From NCBI RefSeq assembly GCF_010093535.1, contig NW_022985174.1, positions 999,784-1,063,783 of the forward strand: 64,000 nt of DNA, given 5' to 3'. Both the position numbers and the translations under genes were made by a program. Position 1 is the first letter of the stretch, and the number at the start of each line of letters is the position of its first letter. This DNA is from Lindgomyces ingoldianus (taxonomy: Eukaryota; Ascomycota; Dothideomycetes; Pleosporales; Lindgomycetaceae). This document shows, piece by piece, positions 1 through 13,331 of the stretch. The notes beneath the pieces were generated by a model. That model was not told the DNA's origin and did not search any database. It was given only the letters and a program-made list of their open reading frames with translations.

Positions 1-170
1 AGCTTTACTTTACACTTTACTAAGTTCTACTAACTTACATCTAATATAGGCCTAAATAAGATAAGTCTAATTACAGCCCTATATAACTCCCTCTTAACTA
101 AACTGTAACGCGCTATAGTAGAAGAACCCCTTCTAAACAACTTTAACGCGTATGCAAACCTAATTACTAC
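1..170 (+). mobile_element. Left fragment of a RIP-mutated Ty3/gypsy element (gag region)
   Basis: This AT-rich fragment is the part of the gypsy element at 13,332-18,361 that lies left of a large nested insertion. Two observations join the halves. The five bases before the insertion (166-170, ACTAC) recur directly after it (13,332-13,336). When one copy of that duplication is removed, a Gag-like reading frame continues in phase across the junction into 13,337 onwards. The 5' LTR lies outside the window. The frame contains RIP-type stop codons and cannot be translated. Orientation is set by the reverse transcriptase motif of the right part. Confidence 0.7.
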
Positions 171-445
171 TGTGATGACAAGCACTGTCTCTACTACTGT
201 ATAGAGCTGGGGAAGCAAGGCAGAGTAGGTCGGCTCTATTTCAGCTACACTAAGATAGAGAGGAGAAAGGGAGCTTTAAAAGCAGCTCTGCAAAAAAAGT
301 GCTTACAGCGCTAAGGCGCTAGCAAGGACGCTAGCGCTAAGTAAACTAATAGCATTGCGCTAGTTACACCCCTTATATCCTAATTAGCTGCACAGGCAGC
401 TTATTATGTGACGCGCGACAGAGCTCTCTGCGTAGGACTGTTACA
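171..445 (-). repeat. LTR, 3' LTR of the outer copy
   Basis: This 275-bp repeat has short inverted ends (TGTGA at the left, TTACA, originally TCACA, at the right). It matches 1,652-1,926, 7,955-8,229 and 13,057-13,331 along its full length with mostly C/T and G/A differences. It is the 3' LTR because the element is read on the minus strand. Confidence 0.9.
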
Positions 446-1651
446 TTACCCTCTTCTAAGGCAGTCTTATTTCTAAGACTAAGTAGTTTAGCGCTTTTAT
501 ATTAGTCTTTAAACTAGTTAAGACTTTAGTGTAGGTTAATTATTAACTTTTATAAGTTTTATATCTTTACCTTTTTTATATGCTTGCAACTAGGCGTCTA
601 GTCGCGCTAGCAGACTAGGCTTAGTAAGATATGCTTAGTAGAAGTCCCTTACCTTATGCAGAGCTCTAAGGAATCTGTTAGCATTATACTAGGTAGGGTT
701 AGAATTATAGCCTACCTATAAGGCTTAGTATTAGAGACGCCTGTAGTAAACGTAACTATCTAGGATGTCCTAAACCTGCTACTTAGGGTAACTGTTAACC
801 TTAATTAGCTCCTCTAGAGGCTTAACCTAACCTAGTAGTGTTATAGGTGCTGCCTGCTATAGGCAGTCTATGTAGAAGATGTTATGCATTTTTATGTATA
901 AGGGGATCTTAAGCTAGTACAAATAACCTCTTATGCCTATAATTAGATAAAGCTTATACATCTACTAGTTAAGCTTCTAGCTAGGGCGCCTTATAGTAAA
1001 GCTTTTAGAAGTTACATATACCTTATTACCTACTATAAAGTTAGGCTTATGCTACTTTTTATTTACTTAAGCTGCTTACTACTTTTAGGCTTAAGTAATA
1101 CCTTTTTTTATAATCTTAATTACTTATTATATAGTGTTATAGTAGAGCTTAGCATAGCTCTAAGCCTTCTTATGTAAAATCTGCTCTAGCGCAGTTAGTA
1201 AGCGTCTTATACATGCCTTTTAGTTCTAGTAGTGTGTTAGATAATAGCTAAACTTAATTTTAAATAGTAATAACTTTATTATCTTATGTAGTAAAGATGC
1301 TTAAGCCTAGTCTATGCAAGGCAGCAGGTCTAACTAGTTGTCCTAGAAGTAATTAATAAATAGACATAGTTGCTAGTTAATATACTAATTTAGCACTTTT
1401 ATATTACTATTAGTCTAAAGATAGTAAAGTGTAAAAAGCTTTTATTTAACACTAGTAAGGCAGTAAAGCTTATCTATAAATATAAAGGTAAACTATAGTC
1501 TATAGTTAGAGATAATTAATTAAGAAGGTCTATAAACACGCTAGATATAGTAATAGTATAGGTCTACAGCCCTTATAGCAGTAATAGTTTTATAGCACAG
1601 CAGTAAAAAGCAGCGCTTACTTAGATAGTCTACTATAATAAACATGTTATT
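446..1651 (-). mobile_element. Outer copy, 3' internal segment (downstream of RT)
   Basis: The segment is colinear with 1,927-3,132 of the inner copy and continues, after the inner insertion, at 8,235. Its place between reverse transcriptase and the 3' LTR suggests it held the integrase end of pol, as expected for the Ty3/gypsy order RT-RNaseH-integrase. It is dense in TAG and TAA and no intact frame remains. Its last five bases (TTATT) are the left target-site copy of the inner element. Confidence 0.75.
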
Positions 1652-1926
1652 TGTGATGACAAGCACTGTCTCTACTACTGTATGGAGCTAGGGAAGCAAG
1701 GCAGAGTAGGTCAGCTCTATTTCAGCTACACTAAGATAGAGAGGAGAAAGGGAGCTTTAAGAGCAGCTCTGCAGAAGAAGTGCTTACAGCGCTAAGGCGC
1801 TAGCAAGGACGCTAGCGCTAAGTAAACTAATAGCGTTGCGCTAGTTGCACCCCTTATATCCTAATTAGCTACACAGGCAGCTTGTTATGTAAAGCGCGAC
1901 AGAGCTCTCTGCGTAGGACTGTCACA
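1652..1926 (-). repeat. LTR, 3' LTR of the inner copy
   Basis: 275-bp LTR with ends TGTGATGAC and CTGTCACA, the best preserved pair of termini in the family here. It is preceded by TTATT, the target-site duplication. Confidence 0.9.
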
Positions 1927-4900
1927 TTACCCCCTTCTAAGGCAGTCTTATCCCTAAGACTAAGTAGTTTAGCGCCTTTATATTAGTCTTTAAACTAGTT
2001 AAGACCTTAGCGCAGGTTAATTATTAACCTTTATAAGTTTTATATCTTTGCCTTTTTTATACGCTTGTAACTAGGCGTCTAGTTGCGCTAGTAGACTAGG
2101 CTTAGTAGGATATGCTTAGTAGAAGTCCCTTACTTTATGCAGAGCTCTAAGGAATCTGTTAGCATTATACTAGATAAGGTTAGGATTATAGCCTACCTAT
2201 AAGGCTTAGTATTAGAGACGCCTATAGTAGACATAACTATTTAGAATGTCCTAAACCTACTACTTAGAGTAACTGTTAACCTTAATTAGCTCCTCTAGAG
2301 GCTTAACCTAACCTAGCAGCATTGTAGGTGCTGCCTGCTGTAGGCAGTCTGCGTAGAAGACGTTGTGCATTCTTATGTACAAAGGGAGCTTAAGCTAGTA
2401 CAAATAACCTCTTATGCTTATAATTAAATAGGGCCTGTACATCTGCTAGTTAAGCTTCTAGCTAGGGCGCCCTATAGTAAAGCCTTTAAAAGTTACATAT
2501 ACTTTATTACCTACTATAAAGTTAGGCTTATGCTACTTTTTATTTACCTAAGCTGCTTACTACTTTTAAGCTTAAGTAATGCCTTTTCTTATAATCTTAA
2601 TTACTTATTATATAGTGTTATAGTAAAGCTTAGCATAGCTTTAAGCCTTCTTACGTAAAATCTGCTCTAGCGCAGTTAGTAAGCGTCTTATACGTGCCTC
2701 TTAGTTCTAGTAGTGTGTTAGATAATAGCTAAACTTAATTTTAAATAGTAATAACCTTATTATTTTATGCAGTAAAAATGCTTAAGCCTAGTCTATGTAG
2801 AGCAGCAGGTCTAACTAGTTATCTTAGAAGTAATTAATAAATAGACATAGTTGCTAGTTAATATACTAATTTAGCACTTTTATGTTACTGTTAGTTTAGA
2901 GATAGTAAGGCATAAAAAGCTTTTATTTAACACTAGTAAGGCAGTAAAGCTTATCTATAAATGCAAAGGTAAACTATAGTCTATAGTTAGAGATAATTAA
3001 TTAAGAGGGTCTATAGACACGCTAGATATAGCAATAGTATAGGTCTGCAGCCCCTACAGCAGTAATAGTCTTATAGCACAGTAGTAAGAAGCAGCGCTTG
3101 CTTAAACAGTCTACTATAATAAACACATTATTATAGCTAGCTTAATTAAGTAAAAATAACTTAAAATTTATAAAAATGTTTTACTATACTTACTTAAGTA
3201 TTAGCAGTAGCTTAAAAAGCCTTAAGGTCTTATTTTAAAAAATATAGCTCTACTAATAAGCCTTATAGGCGCTAATGTAGGTCTTAACATCCTAGCTTAT
3301 GCTTAGCTAGTAGTACTGCTTACATAGCAGCTTAGTTATTTTTCTAGTTTTAGGATATGCAGTAAGTTATGTTATATAAATAGCACAAATAAGGTAAGTT
3401 TTTAAGAACTAGATAGCTAGAACTATAAGCTTCTCTTTCTTTAGTAGTAAGCCCTTAGTGTTAATCTTTTATTATAAGCTAAAATCCTATGCTTTATTAT
3501 AGCAGTATTATAAGCTTTTATAATTTTAATTAGCATCTAGAATCTAATTAATAAGCTTATATAGTTAATCTATTAGCAGCAGCTTTATAAGCTTCTTATT
3601 TAGCAGAAAAGTGCTCTGCAGAGTAGCATGTAATTAAGTAATAAGACTAATACTAATTTACTTTTAGCTTTAAAAAAAGTGTGTATAAGTAGCTTTATCT
3701 TTTTTTTTTATGTCTTAAGCTTCTTCTACTTTCTTAATAGCATATCTGCAATAATGTTAGCAGTGCCTAGGCAGTAGGTTAGTGTAAGGTTAAAGTCTGC
3801 TATTAGCATAGCCTATTACATCTAGTAAAAGGTAAGCTTACACTTAACAGTAAAGTACTTAAAAGCTTAGTAGTTAGTAATTACTATAAATAGCTTATCT
3901 TATTATAAGCTTATTAGCTATACTTACTACTTTTATAAGCCTTAGACAACTATAAGCATCTTTTTATTATATATATTATAGTTTATCTATAGTAGGCTTA
4001 TAGTCTTAGAGTAGAACACTATAGAGCGCTAGATGCTGTTATCCTGCAGCTGCAATAGTACTTCTATAATAACTTTGTTACTTATGTTAGTCTTTATACA
4101 TGTCTTATAATTTAGTAAGTAGTGTGTAAAGATGTTATCTAATAGTATAAAGTCCTTAGCGCGCTTAAATATAGCTAACTTATGCTTTTTTAAAGGATGC
4201 TAGGCGCTACACTTAAGCAGCTTTGTAAGCGGCTGTATAATGCAACTATAGTCCTTAAGAAAGGCGCAGTAGAAGTTGCAGAACCCTAGGAACAACTATA
4301 GGCTCTTAATTAAGGTTAGTATAGGCTAGTCTTAGACAGCAGCTACCTTAGTAAAGTCCTTATAAATTCTGTTTATACTAATAATAAGACTTAAAAATTT
4401 TATCTTAGTAACTATAAATTTACTCTTTTTAAGGTTAATCTGCAGGCTAGTGTCTTACAGATAACATAGAACCTTAGTAATATGTGCCTTATACTATAAA
4501 AAGTTATCTAAGTAGATTAAGATGTTATTAAAGTAGGCTATATAAAAGTTATTAAGTAGGCTATGTAGAACCTAATTAATATATTACTAAAAAGTTATAG
4601 GGCTGTTATAGAGTTTAAAAGGCAGCATATAATACTTATAGTTACTATAGCGCGTTTAGAAGGTAGTTAGGTCCTTAACCTCTTTAGTAAGCTAAATGCA
4701 ATAAAACGCCTATTATATGTTAAGCTTAGTAAAAACCTTAGCTGCAGCTAGCTGCGTAAGCGTCTTCTAAATTAAAGGTATTAAGTAAGTGTCTTTTTTT
4801 ATAATTACATTAAGCTTATAATAGTTTATGTAGAACCTTTACCTTTTTTCTAGCTTCTTAGCAAACAAGACTAGAGAAGTGTAGCTAGCGTTACTGTGCG

Positions 4901-7900
4901 TAATAAATCTGCGTTGCAGGTAGTTGTCTAGATAGTCCTTAACTAGCCTAAGCTGCTCTAGAGACATGCTGTATAGCAGGCTGCTTAATAAGGTGTTCTT
5001 TACTGTTAGCTTAATATTATAGTTAACGCTAGGTTAGTATAGCAGTAGTTTATCTAAGTCTCTTTTTAAGAAGTAGGCTAGCGTAGCTTTAGCATACGCA
5101 GGGGATAGTAACTTCTTAAGCATTAGCTGTTAAAGCTTATTTTTAGAATTAACTATTATAAGTGCTTAATAGTCCTTAATTAGTTAATTAACTTTATAGA
5201 CGCTAATATGTCTAATTATAACATCTTTATGCCTTACATGTAGCATAAATATAGCAGTGTTAATTATGTTTACCTCTAGCCCTACCTTAGCAAGTACTTT
5301 TTTAGAGACAGCTAGTTAACATTAGCGCGCTTAATTAGCGCTAGGGGGTATTAGTTAAAAATTAAGTTGCTTTTTTATTTTTCTTAAGTTCTACTACTAA
5401 TTATGCTTTTAAGTTAATTAAAGTTAGTATTAATTAATTTTTAATATCTCTATAAACTTATTTTATTAGTTAGTGTTTACTTAATAAGATTAGTTAATCT
5501 GTAGGGACATACTATATGTAAAGATAATAATATTACACTTATAGTCCTATGTCTAATTATTGTTTAGCTACTAAATTAATTATTTCTTATAGTTAATCTA
5601 GACGCTAGCCTTTTTAAGGACTTTATAGCTTATAATTAAGTTATAACAGCCTATGTTATAAAGAATAAAAAGTGTAAGTAGCTAGTAGCTATTAATTACT
5701 AGATCTGTGTAGAAGTACTTATCTACCTGTCTGTTTAGTTAATTGTTATATCCTATAATAAAAATAGACTTAATGCTAAGCATCTTAGGCTATAGGTGCT
5801 TCTAGATTGTCTGCAGGTGTTATAGGTAGATTAGATTATAGCTGCTAGCCCCTATGTTAATAAGACTATTTAAGTGTACAGTAATCCCTCTAGCAGAGAC
5901 GCAGTAGGGCAGCATAAAAAGCTTACTGCTAAATAGCAGCTTGTGTGGCTTCTATGCTAGCGCTTTATTTATTAACTCTAGAAAGAAGACTTTTTTTAGA
6001 GTAAGTCTTTCTTTAATTTACTATTTTTACTAAAGCTTATAGCATTTAGCTTCTGCGCTGCTTTTATAGCTTTACTCTTAGTGTAGGCGTAAGAGTAGTT
6101 GCAACTTATATGTCCTAGCTAATAGCATAAGTAGCAGGTTATAGCATTCTTTGTTAAAGCTACTTACGCTTAGAGTGTTACTAGAGTTATTAAGGCAGTA
6201 GTAGCAGCAGCAGGTTAAAGAATGTTTTAACGCGTAAACTTCTCTTAACCTCTCTACGCACATTACACGCTTAACTCTATAGTAGACTTTTGCAGTAAGA
6301 AGGATATCTAGCAGGCTTACTTTATATAATTAAAGAAGCTAACTATTAGGTTATTATAGTAAGTCTTTATATATACTTAAAGCTAACTTAATAGAGTGTT
6401 ATAGATTTTATCCTTCTACTACTTAAGTAGCAGCTTAGCTTTATTTATAAGGCACATAAACTAGGCCTTAAAGTCTTTAAAATTCTAAAATAGCTTTATT
6501 TTAAGCTAGTAAAGCTTAGTTTTAGCTTTTATTTACTAGTTAATATTTTTAAAGTTTTTTTTTAAAAAGCTTATAATATTTTTAGTTATTACTAGCTTAC
6601 TTTACTACTTTTAGGCTTTAAAGTAGAGAACTAGTTAACTTAGCACTTAACTACCTACTTTACTTTTAGTATAGTGTACTTAAGTGTTTTTCTTCTTTAT
6701 AAAGTTACTATTTATAAGTATAAAGTAGTCTATGTTATAAAGTAGCTTACTTATTAAAAGGTCTTTTTAGTAGTTAAATTTAACATTATCTTTACTTATA
6801 AACTTAGGCAAATCCTCTACTTTAGCTAACAGTTTTAGCCTAGCTCCCTAGCTTATAGTACTAATATAAAAGAGGTTAAGTGTTTTTAGTGTAGCTAGGT
6901 TAAATTACAGTTACTTTCTTAGTGTAGTTAGCATAGGTGTGCCTCTTAGCACTTAATAAGCTCTATCTAAGAGAAATAATTAGTTATGTGCTAGTATAGC
7001 AGTAGCCTTAAGTTTTTTAACTTTATCTTTATAATTAGCTAAGTGTTTAAGAGTTTTATTTAGTAAGCTTTAAAGCTTTTATAGCTTTTTACTAACTTTT
7101 ACTTACTTAGCTTCTGCTATATTAACTACTTTAGTAAAAGTATTAGCGTAGTCTTAATAAGCTTACACTTTTAATAACTACTATAGTAGCTTATTTACTA
7201 TAACTGTGTAATCTGCAGCTATAAGGTTTAGTAGGTCTAGGTAGAAGCTAATTAAATTATAATTAGTAGTACTCTAAGTAATAGCCTTTATTTAGAATAA
7301 TAGTGCTTTTCTAGCTTACTAAGCGTGTGCGTGCGCAGTCTTAATAGCGTAGTCTTTCTTAAACATATTATTAGCGTAGAACTAGGCCTAGCATAGCAGC
7401 GTCCTTAGTTTAGGCGTATAGGCGTTGCTAGTAAGCTAGGTAGTAGGATTAACACGCATTTTAATTTTTAACAGCTTCTCTATTTTAGTGCTCTTAGCTT
7501 CTTCCCTCTACTCTAGGGTCTAGCAGTCTGCAGAGGTATAGTGTTGTGTGAGCCCTAGGTCTGGTGACGGTGGGGCTAATAGTTAATTAGTGGTGGGTTC
7601 GTACGTGGGTTTGTACAGAGCCTGCGGCTCTCTTCGCGTCATTGCAGTAGTAGTTAGTACAGTAGGCCCCCCCCTACAGTTAATTTAAACTAGAGTAGCA
7701 GCGCTCTTAGCTTAAAGCTTTTTAATAAGGTGTAATAATTTAATTATTACTTAGTGTTGCTTTTATAGTTGCCTAGCCTAACTAGGGCTTTAAGGCAGAT
7801 AGCTATTGTTAATAAACTAAGGCTTAGCTTAGTTATACTAGCAGATCTGTCTAAGTAAAGGTTAATTAGCAGATTAAGCTTTTAAAGCTAACTACACAGT

Positions 7901-7954
7901 AGACCTAGATATTATGTTGCTGTTCTTTAGCTAAATAAGATAATCTTAGTGTAA

Positions 7955-8229
7955 TGTAATAATAAGCACTGTCTCTACTACTATATAAAGCTAGAGAAGT
8001 AAGGTAGAGTAGGTTAGCTTTATTTTAGCTACACTAAGATAGAGAGAAGAAAGGGAGCTTTAAGGGCAGCTCTGCAGAAGAAGTGCTTGCAGCGCTAAGG
8101 CGCTAGTAAGGACGCTAGCGCTAAGCAAACTAATAGCGTTGCGCCAGTCGCACCCCCTATATCCTGATTGGCTGCACGGGCAGCTCGTCATGTGAAGCGC
8201 GACAGAGCTCTCTGCGTAGGACTGTTACA
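7955..8229 (-). repeat. LTR, 5' LTR of the inner copy
   Basis: 275-bp LTR followed by TTATT (8,230-8,234). Its two parts differ in RIP load. The first part (about 7,955-8,080) is strongly TA-converted, while about 8,080-8,220 keeps many C and G bases. Confidence 0.9.
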
Positions 8230-11200
8230 TTATTATAGCTAGCTTAATTAAGTAAGAATAACTTAAAATTTATAAAAATGTTCTGCTATACTTACTTAAG
8301 TATTAGTAGTAGCTTAAAAAGCTTTAGAGTCTTATCTTAAAAAATATAGCTCTACTAATAGGCCTTATAGGCGCTAATGTAGGTCTTAATGTTTTAGCTT
8401 ATGCTTAGCTAGTAGTACTACTTACACAGCAGCTTAGTTATTTTTCTAGTCCTAGAATGTGCAGTAAGTTGCGTTGCGTAAACAGCATAGATAAAGTAGG
8501 TCCTTAGGAACTAGACAGCTAGGACTATAAGCTTTCCTTTCTTTAGTAGTAAGCTTTTAGTGTTAAGCTTTTATTATAAGCTAAGATCTTATACTTTATT
8601 ATAGTAGTATTATAAGCTTTTATAATTCTAATTAGCATTTAAGATCTAATTAATAAGCTTATATAGTTAATTTATTAGTAGCAGCTCTATAAGCTTCTTA
8701 TTTAGCAAAGAGGTGCTCTATAAGGCAGCGTGTAATTAAGTAATAAGACTAACACTAATCTACTTTTAGCTTAAAAAAGAGTATGTATAAGCAGCCTTAT
8801 TTTTTTTTTTTTTTATATTTTAAGCTTTTTCTACTTTTTTAATAGCATGTCTGCAACAATGTTAGCAGTGCCTAGGTAGTAGGTTAGCATAAGGTTAAAG
8901 TCTGCTATTAGCATAGCTTATTATATCTAGTAAGAGGTAAGCTTATGCTTAATAGTAAAGTACTTAAAAGCTTAGTAGTTAGTAATTACTATAAATAGCT
9001 TATTTTATTATAAGCTTATTAGCTACACTTACTACTTCTATAAGCTTTAAATAACTATAAGCATTTTTTATTATATATATTATAGTTTATTTATAGTAGG
9101 CTTATAGTCTTAAAGTAGAACGCTACAGGGCGCTAGATGCTGTTGTCCTGCAGCTGTAATAGTACTTCTATAATAACTTTATTACTTATATTAGTTTTTA
9201 TACATGTCTTATAATTTAGTAAGTAGTGTGTAAGGACATTATCTAATAGCATAAAGTCTTTAGCGCGCTTAAACATAGCTAACTTATGCTCTCTTAAAAG
9301 ATGCTAGGCACTACACTTAAGCAGCTTTATAAGTAGCTGTATAATGTAACTATAGTTCTTAAGAAAGGTGCAGTAGAAGTTGCAGAACTCTAGGAATAAC
9401 TATAGGCTCTTAATTAAAGTTAGTATAGGCTAGTCTTAGACAGCAGCTACCTTAGTAAAGTCCTTATAAATTCTGTCTATGCTAATAATAAAACCTAAGA
9501 ATTTTATCTTAGTAACTATAAATTTACTTTTTTTTAAAGTTAATTTACAGGCTAGTGTTTTATAAACAACATAAGACCTTAGTAATATATGCTTTATGCT
9601 GCAGAAGGTTATCTAAGTAAATTAAGATGTTATTAAGGTAGACTATATAAAAGTTATTAAGTAAGCTATGTAGAACCTAATTAATATATTACTAAAAAGT
9701 TATAAAGCTGTTATAAAGTTTAAAAAGCAGCATATAATACTTATAGTTACTATAGCGTGTTTAGAAAGTAGTTAGGTCTTTAACTTTTTTAGTAAGCTAA
9801 ATATAATAAAACACTTATTATATGTTAAGCTTAGTAAAGACCTTAGCTGCAGCTAGCTGTGTAAGCGTTTTCTAAATTAAAAGTATTAAGTAAGTATTTT
9901 TTTTTATAATTATATTAAGCTTATAATAGTCTATGCAGAACCTTTACTCTTTTTCTAGCTTTTTAGTAAACAAGACTAAAGAAGTGTAGCTAGCGTTGCT
10001 GTGCGTAATAAATCTATGTTGCAGGTGGTTGTCTAGATAGTCCTTAACTAGCCTAAGCTGCTCTAGAGACATATAGTATAGTAGGCTGCTTAATAGGGTG
10101 TTCTCTACTGTTAGCTTAATATTATAGTTAACACTAGGTTAGTGCAGCAGCAGTTTATCTAAGTCTCTCTTTAAAAAGTAAGCTAGCATAGCTTTAGTGT
10201 ACGCAGGGGATAGTAACTTCTTAAGTATTAGCTATTAAAGCTTATTTTTAGGATTAACTATTATAAGTGCTTAGTAGTCCTTAATTAGTTAATTAACTTT
10301 ATAAATACTAATATGTCTAATTATAACATCTTTGCGCCTTATGTGTAGCATAAATATAGCAGTGTTAATTATGTTTACTTCTAGCCCTGCCTTAGTAAGT
10401 GCTTTTCTAGATATAGCTAGTTAACATTAGCGCGCTTAATTAGCACTAAAAAGTATTAGTTAAAAATTAAGTTACTTTTTTATTTTTTTTAAGTTCTACT
10501 ACTAATTATGCTTTTAAGTTAATTAAAGTTAGTATTAATTAATTTTTAATATTTTTATAAACTTATTTTATTAGTTAGTGTCTACTTAATAAGATTAGTT
10601 AATTTATAAAAACACGCTACATATAAAGATAATAATATTATGCTTATAGTCTTCTATCTAATTATTATCTAGCTACTAAATTAATTATTTTTTATAGTTA
10701 ATTTAGACGCTAGCCTTTTTAAAGACTTTATAGCCTATAATTAAGTTATAACAGCCTATGTTATAAAAAATAAAGAGTGTAGGCAGCTAGTAGCTGTTAA
10801 TTACTAAATCTATGTAAAAGTACTTGTCTACTTATCTGTTTAGTTAATTATTATATCTTATAATAAGAATAGACTTAATGCTAAGCATCTTAGGCTGTAG
10901 GTGCTTCTAGATTATCTGCAGGTGTTATAGGTAGATTAGATTATAGCTGCTAGCCTCTATGTTAATAAGACTATTTAAGCGTACAGTAATCTCTCTAGCA
11001 GAGATGTAGTAGGGCAGCATAAAAAGCTTACTGCTAAATAGTAGCTTACACAGCTTTTATGCTAGCGCTTTATTTATTAACTCTAAAGAAAAAACTTTTT
11101 TTAAAGTAAGTTTTCTCTTAATTTACTGTCTTTACTAGAGCTTATAGCGTCTAGCTTCTATGCTGCTTCTATAGCCTTACTCTTAGCACAGGCGTAAGAG

Positions 11201-13056
11201 CAGTTGCAACTTATATGTCTTAGCTAATAGCATAAGTAGTAGGTTATAGCATCCTTTATTAAAGCTGCCTATGCTTAGGGTGTTACTAAAGTTGTTAGAG
11301 TAGTAGTAGTAGCAGTAAGTTAAAAAATGTTCTAATGTGTAAGCTTCTTTTTACCTCTCTGCACACATTGCGCGCTTAACTCTGTAGTAGACCTCTGCAG
11401 TAAAAAGAATATCTAGTAGGCTTACTTTATGTAATTAAAAAAGCTAACTATTAAGTTATTATAGTAAGTTTTTATATATACTTAAAGCTAACTTAATAAA
11501 GTGTTATAAATCTTATCTTTTTACTACTTAAGCAGCAGCTTAGCTTTATTTATAAGGCACATAAACTAGGCTTTAAAGTTTTTAAAATTTTAAGATAGCT
11601 TTATTTTAAGCTAGTAAAGCTTAGTTTTAGCTTTTATTTACTAGTTAATATTTTTAAAGCTTCTTTTTAAAAAGCTTATAATATTTTTAGTTATTACTAG
11701 CTTACCTTACTACTTTTAAGCTTTAAAGTAGAAAACTAGTTAACTTAGCACTTAACTACTTACTTTACTTTTAGTATAATATACTTAAGTGTTTTTTTTT
11801 ATAAGGTTACTATCTGTAGGTATAAAGTAGTTTATGTTATAAAGTAGCTTACTTATTAAAAGGTCTTTTTAGTAATTAAATTTAACATTATTTTTATCTA
11901 TAAACTTAGGCAGATTCTTTACTTTAGCTAATAGTTTTAGCCTAGCTTCTTAGCTTATAGTACTAATATAAAAAAAGTTAGGCGTTTTTAGTGTAGCTAG
12001 GTTAAATTACAGTTGCTTTTTTAGTATAGTTAGTGTAGGTGTGCTTTTTAGCGCTTAATAAGCTCTGTCTAAAAGAAATAATTAATTACATACTAGCATA
12101 GCAGCAGCTTTAAGTCTTTTAACTTTATTTTTATAATTAGCTAAGTATTTAAAAGTTTTATTTAGTAAGCTTTAAAGCTTTTATAGCTTTTTACTAACTT
12201 TTACTTATTTAGCTTCTGCTATGTTAACTACTTTAGTAAAAGTATTAGTGTAGTCTTAATAAGCTTATACTTTTAATAACTACTATAGTAGCTTATTTAC
12301 TATAACTGTGTAATCTACAGCTATAAGGTTTAGTAGGTCTAGGTAGAGGCTAATTAAATTATAATTAGTAGTACTCTAGGTAATAGCTTTTATTTAGAAT
12401 AATAGTGCTTTCTTAGCCTACTAAGCGCGTGTGCGCGCAGTCTTAATAGCGTAGTCCTTCTTAAACACATTATTAGTGTAGAACTAGGCCTAGCATAGCA
12501 GCGTCCTTAGTTTAGGCGTATAGGTGTTGCTAGTAAGCTAAGTAGTAAGATTAATATATATTTTAATTCTTAATAGCTTTCTTATTTTAGTGCTCTTAGC
12601 TCCTTCCCTCTACTTTAGGGTCTAGCGGTCCGCAGAGGTATAGTGTAGTGTGAGCCCCAGGTCTAGTAACAGTGGGGCTAATAGTCAATTAGTGGTAGGT
12701 TTGTACGTGGGTTTGTACAGAGCCTGCGGCTCTCTTTGTGTTGTTGCGGTAGTAGTTAGTACAGTAGGCCCCTCTCTACAGTTAATTTAAACTAGAGCAG
12801 TAGCACTCTTAGCTTAAAGCTTCTTAATAAGGTGTAATAATCTAATTATTACTTAGTGTTGCTTTTATAGTTGCCTAGCCTAACTAGGGCTTTAAGGTAG
12901 ATAGCTATTATTAACAAACTAAAGCTTAGCCTAGTTATACTAGTAGATCTGTCTAAGTAAAGGTTAGTTAGTAGATTAAGCTTTTAAAGCTAACTACATA
13001 GTAAACTTAAATATTATGTTACTATCTTCTAGCTAAATAAAATAATTTTAGTGTAA
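8230..13056 (-). mobile_element. Outer copy, 5' internal segment (gag to RT)
   Basis: After the TTATT duplication this segment is colinear with 3,133-7,954 of the inner copy. The reverse transcriptase core lies at 9,617-9,640 on the minus strand, again with Asn in place of both catalytic Asp residues. A GC-richer patch at about 12,610-12,780 corresponds to the one at 7,540-7,680 in the inner copy. All frames are broken by TAG and TAA. Confidence 0.85.
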
Positions 13057-13331
13057 TATAATAATAAGCACTATCTCTACTACTATATAAAGCTAGGGAA
13101 GTAAGGTAGAGTAGGTTAGCTTTATTTTAGCTACACTAAGATAGAGAGAAGAAAGGGAGCTTTAAGAGTAGCTCTGCAGAAGAAGTGCTTATAGCGCTAA
13201 GGCGCTAGTAAGGATGCTAGCGCTAAGTAAACTAATAGCGTTGCGCTAGTCGCACCCCCTATATCCTAATTGGCTGCACGGGCAGCTTGTCATGTGACGC
13301 GCGACAGAGCTCTCTGCGTAGGACCGTCACA
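13057..13331 (-). repeat. LTR, 5' LTR of the outer copy
   Basis: 275-bp LTR whose final third keeps CG-containing words (for example CCGTCACA at the end), while its first third is fully TA-converted (TATAATAATAAGC for TGTGATGACAAGC). It is followed by ACTAC, the outer target-site duplication. Confidence 0.9.

Larger units (their letters stand above)
1652..8229 (-). mobile_element. Inner copy of the LTR retrotransposon, complete 6,578 bp
   Basis: It is bounded by two 275-bp LTRs and flanked by TTATT on both sides. On the minus strand a reverse transcriptase core is readable at 4,512-4,535 as YFNNILIY, the family motif Y-x-D-D-I-L-I-Y with both Asp codons turned to Asn (GA-to-AA changes, RIP type). 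The distance from RT to the 3' LTR (about 2.9 kb) leaves room for RNaseH and integrase, which fits Ty3/gypsy rather than Ty1/copia order. A patch at about 7,540-7,680 keeps many more G and C than its surroundings. No primer-binding site could be recognised. Confidence 0.85.
171..13331 (-). mobile_element. Composite insertion: two copies of one LTR retrotransposon, one nested in the other
   Basis: The block begins and ends with a 275-bp LTR and is flanked by the 5-bp duplication ACTAC (166-170 and 13,332-13,336), so it entered as one element. Inside it a second copy of the same family (1,652-8,229) interrupts the first and has its own 5-bp duplication TTATT (1,647-1,651 and 8,230-8,234). Removing the inner copy and one TTATT leaves 6,578 bp, exactly the length of the inner copy. 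Both copies are read on the minus strand, judged by reverse transcriptase motifs. The whole block is AT-rich with stop codons in every frame, so both copies are inactive. Confidence 0.9.

Noticed and set aside
171..3130. Simple tandem array of LTR plus internal segment
   Set aside because: The alternating LTR-segment order first looked like a tandem array, but the two pairs of target-site duplications and the identical 6,578-bp lengths are fully explained by nesting.
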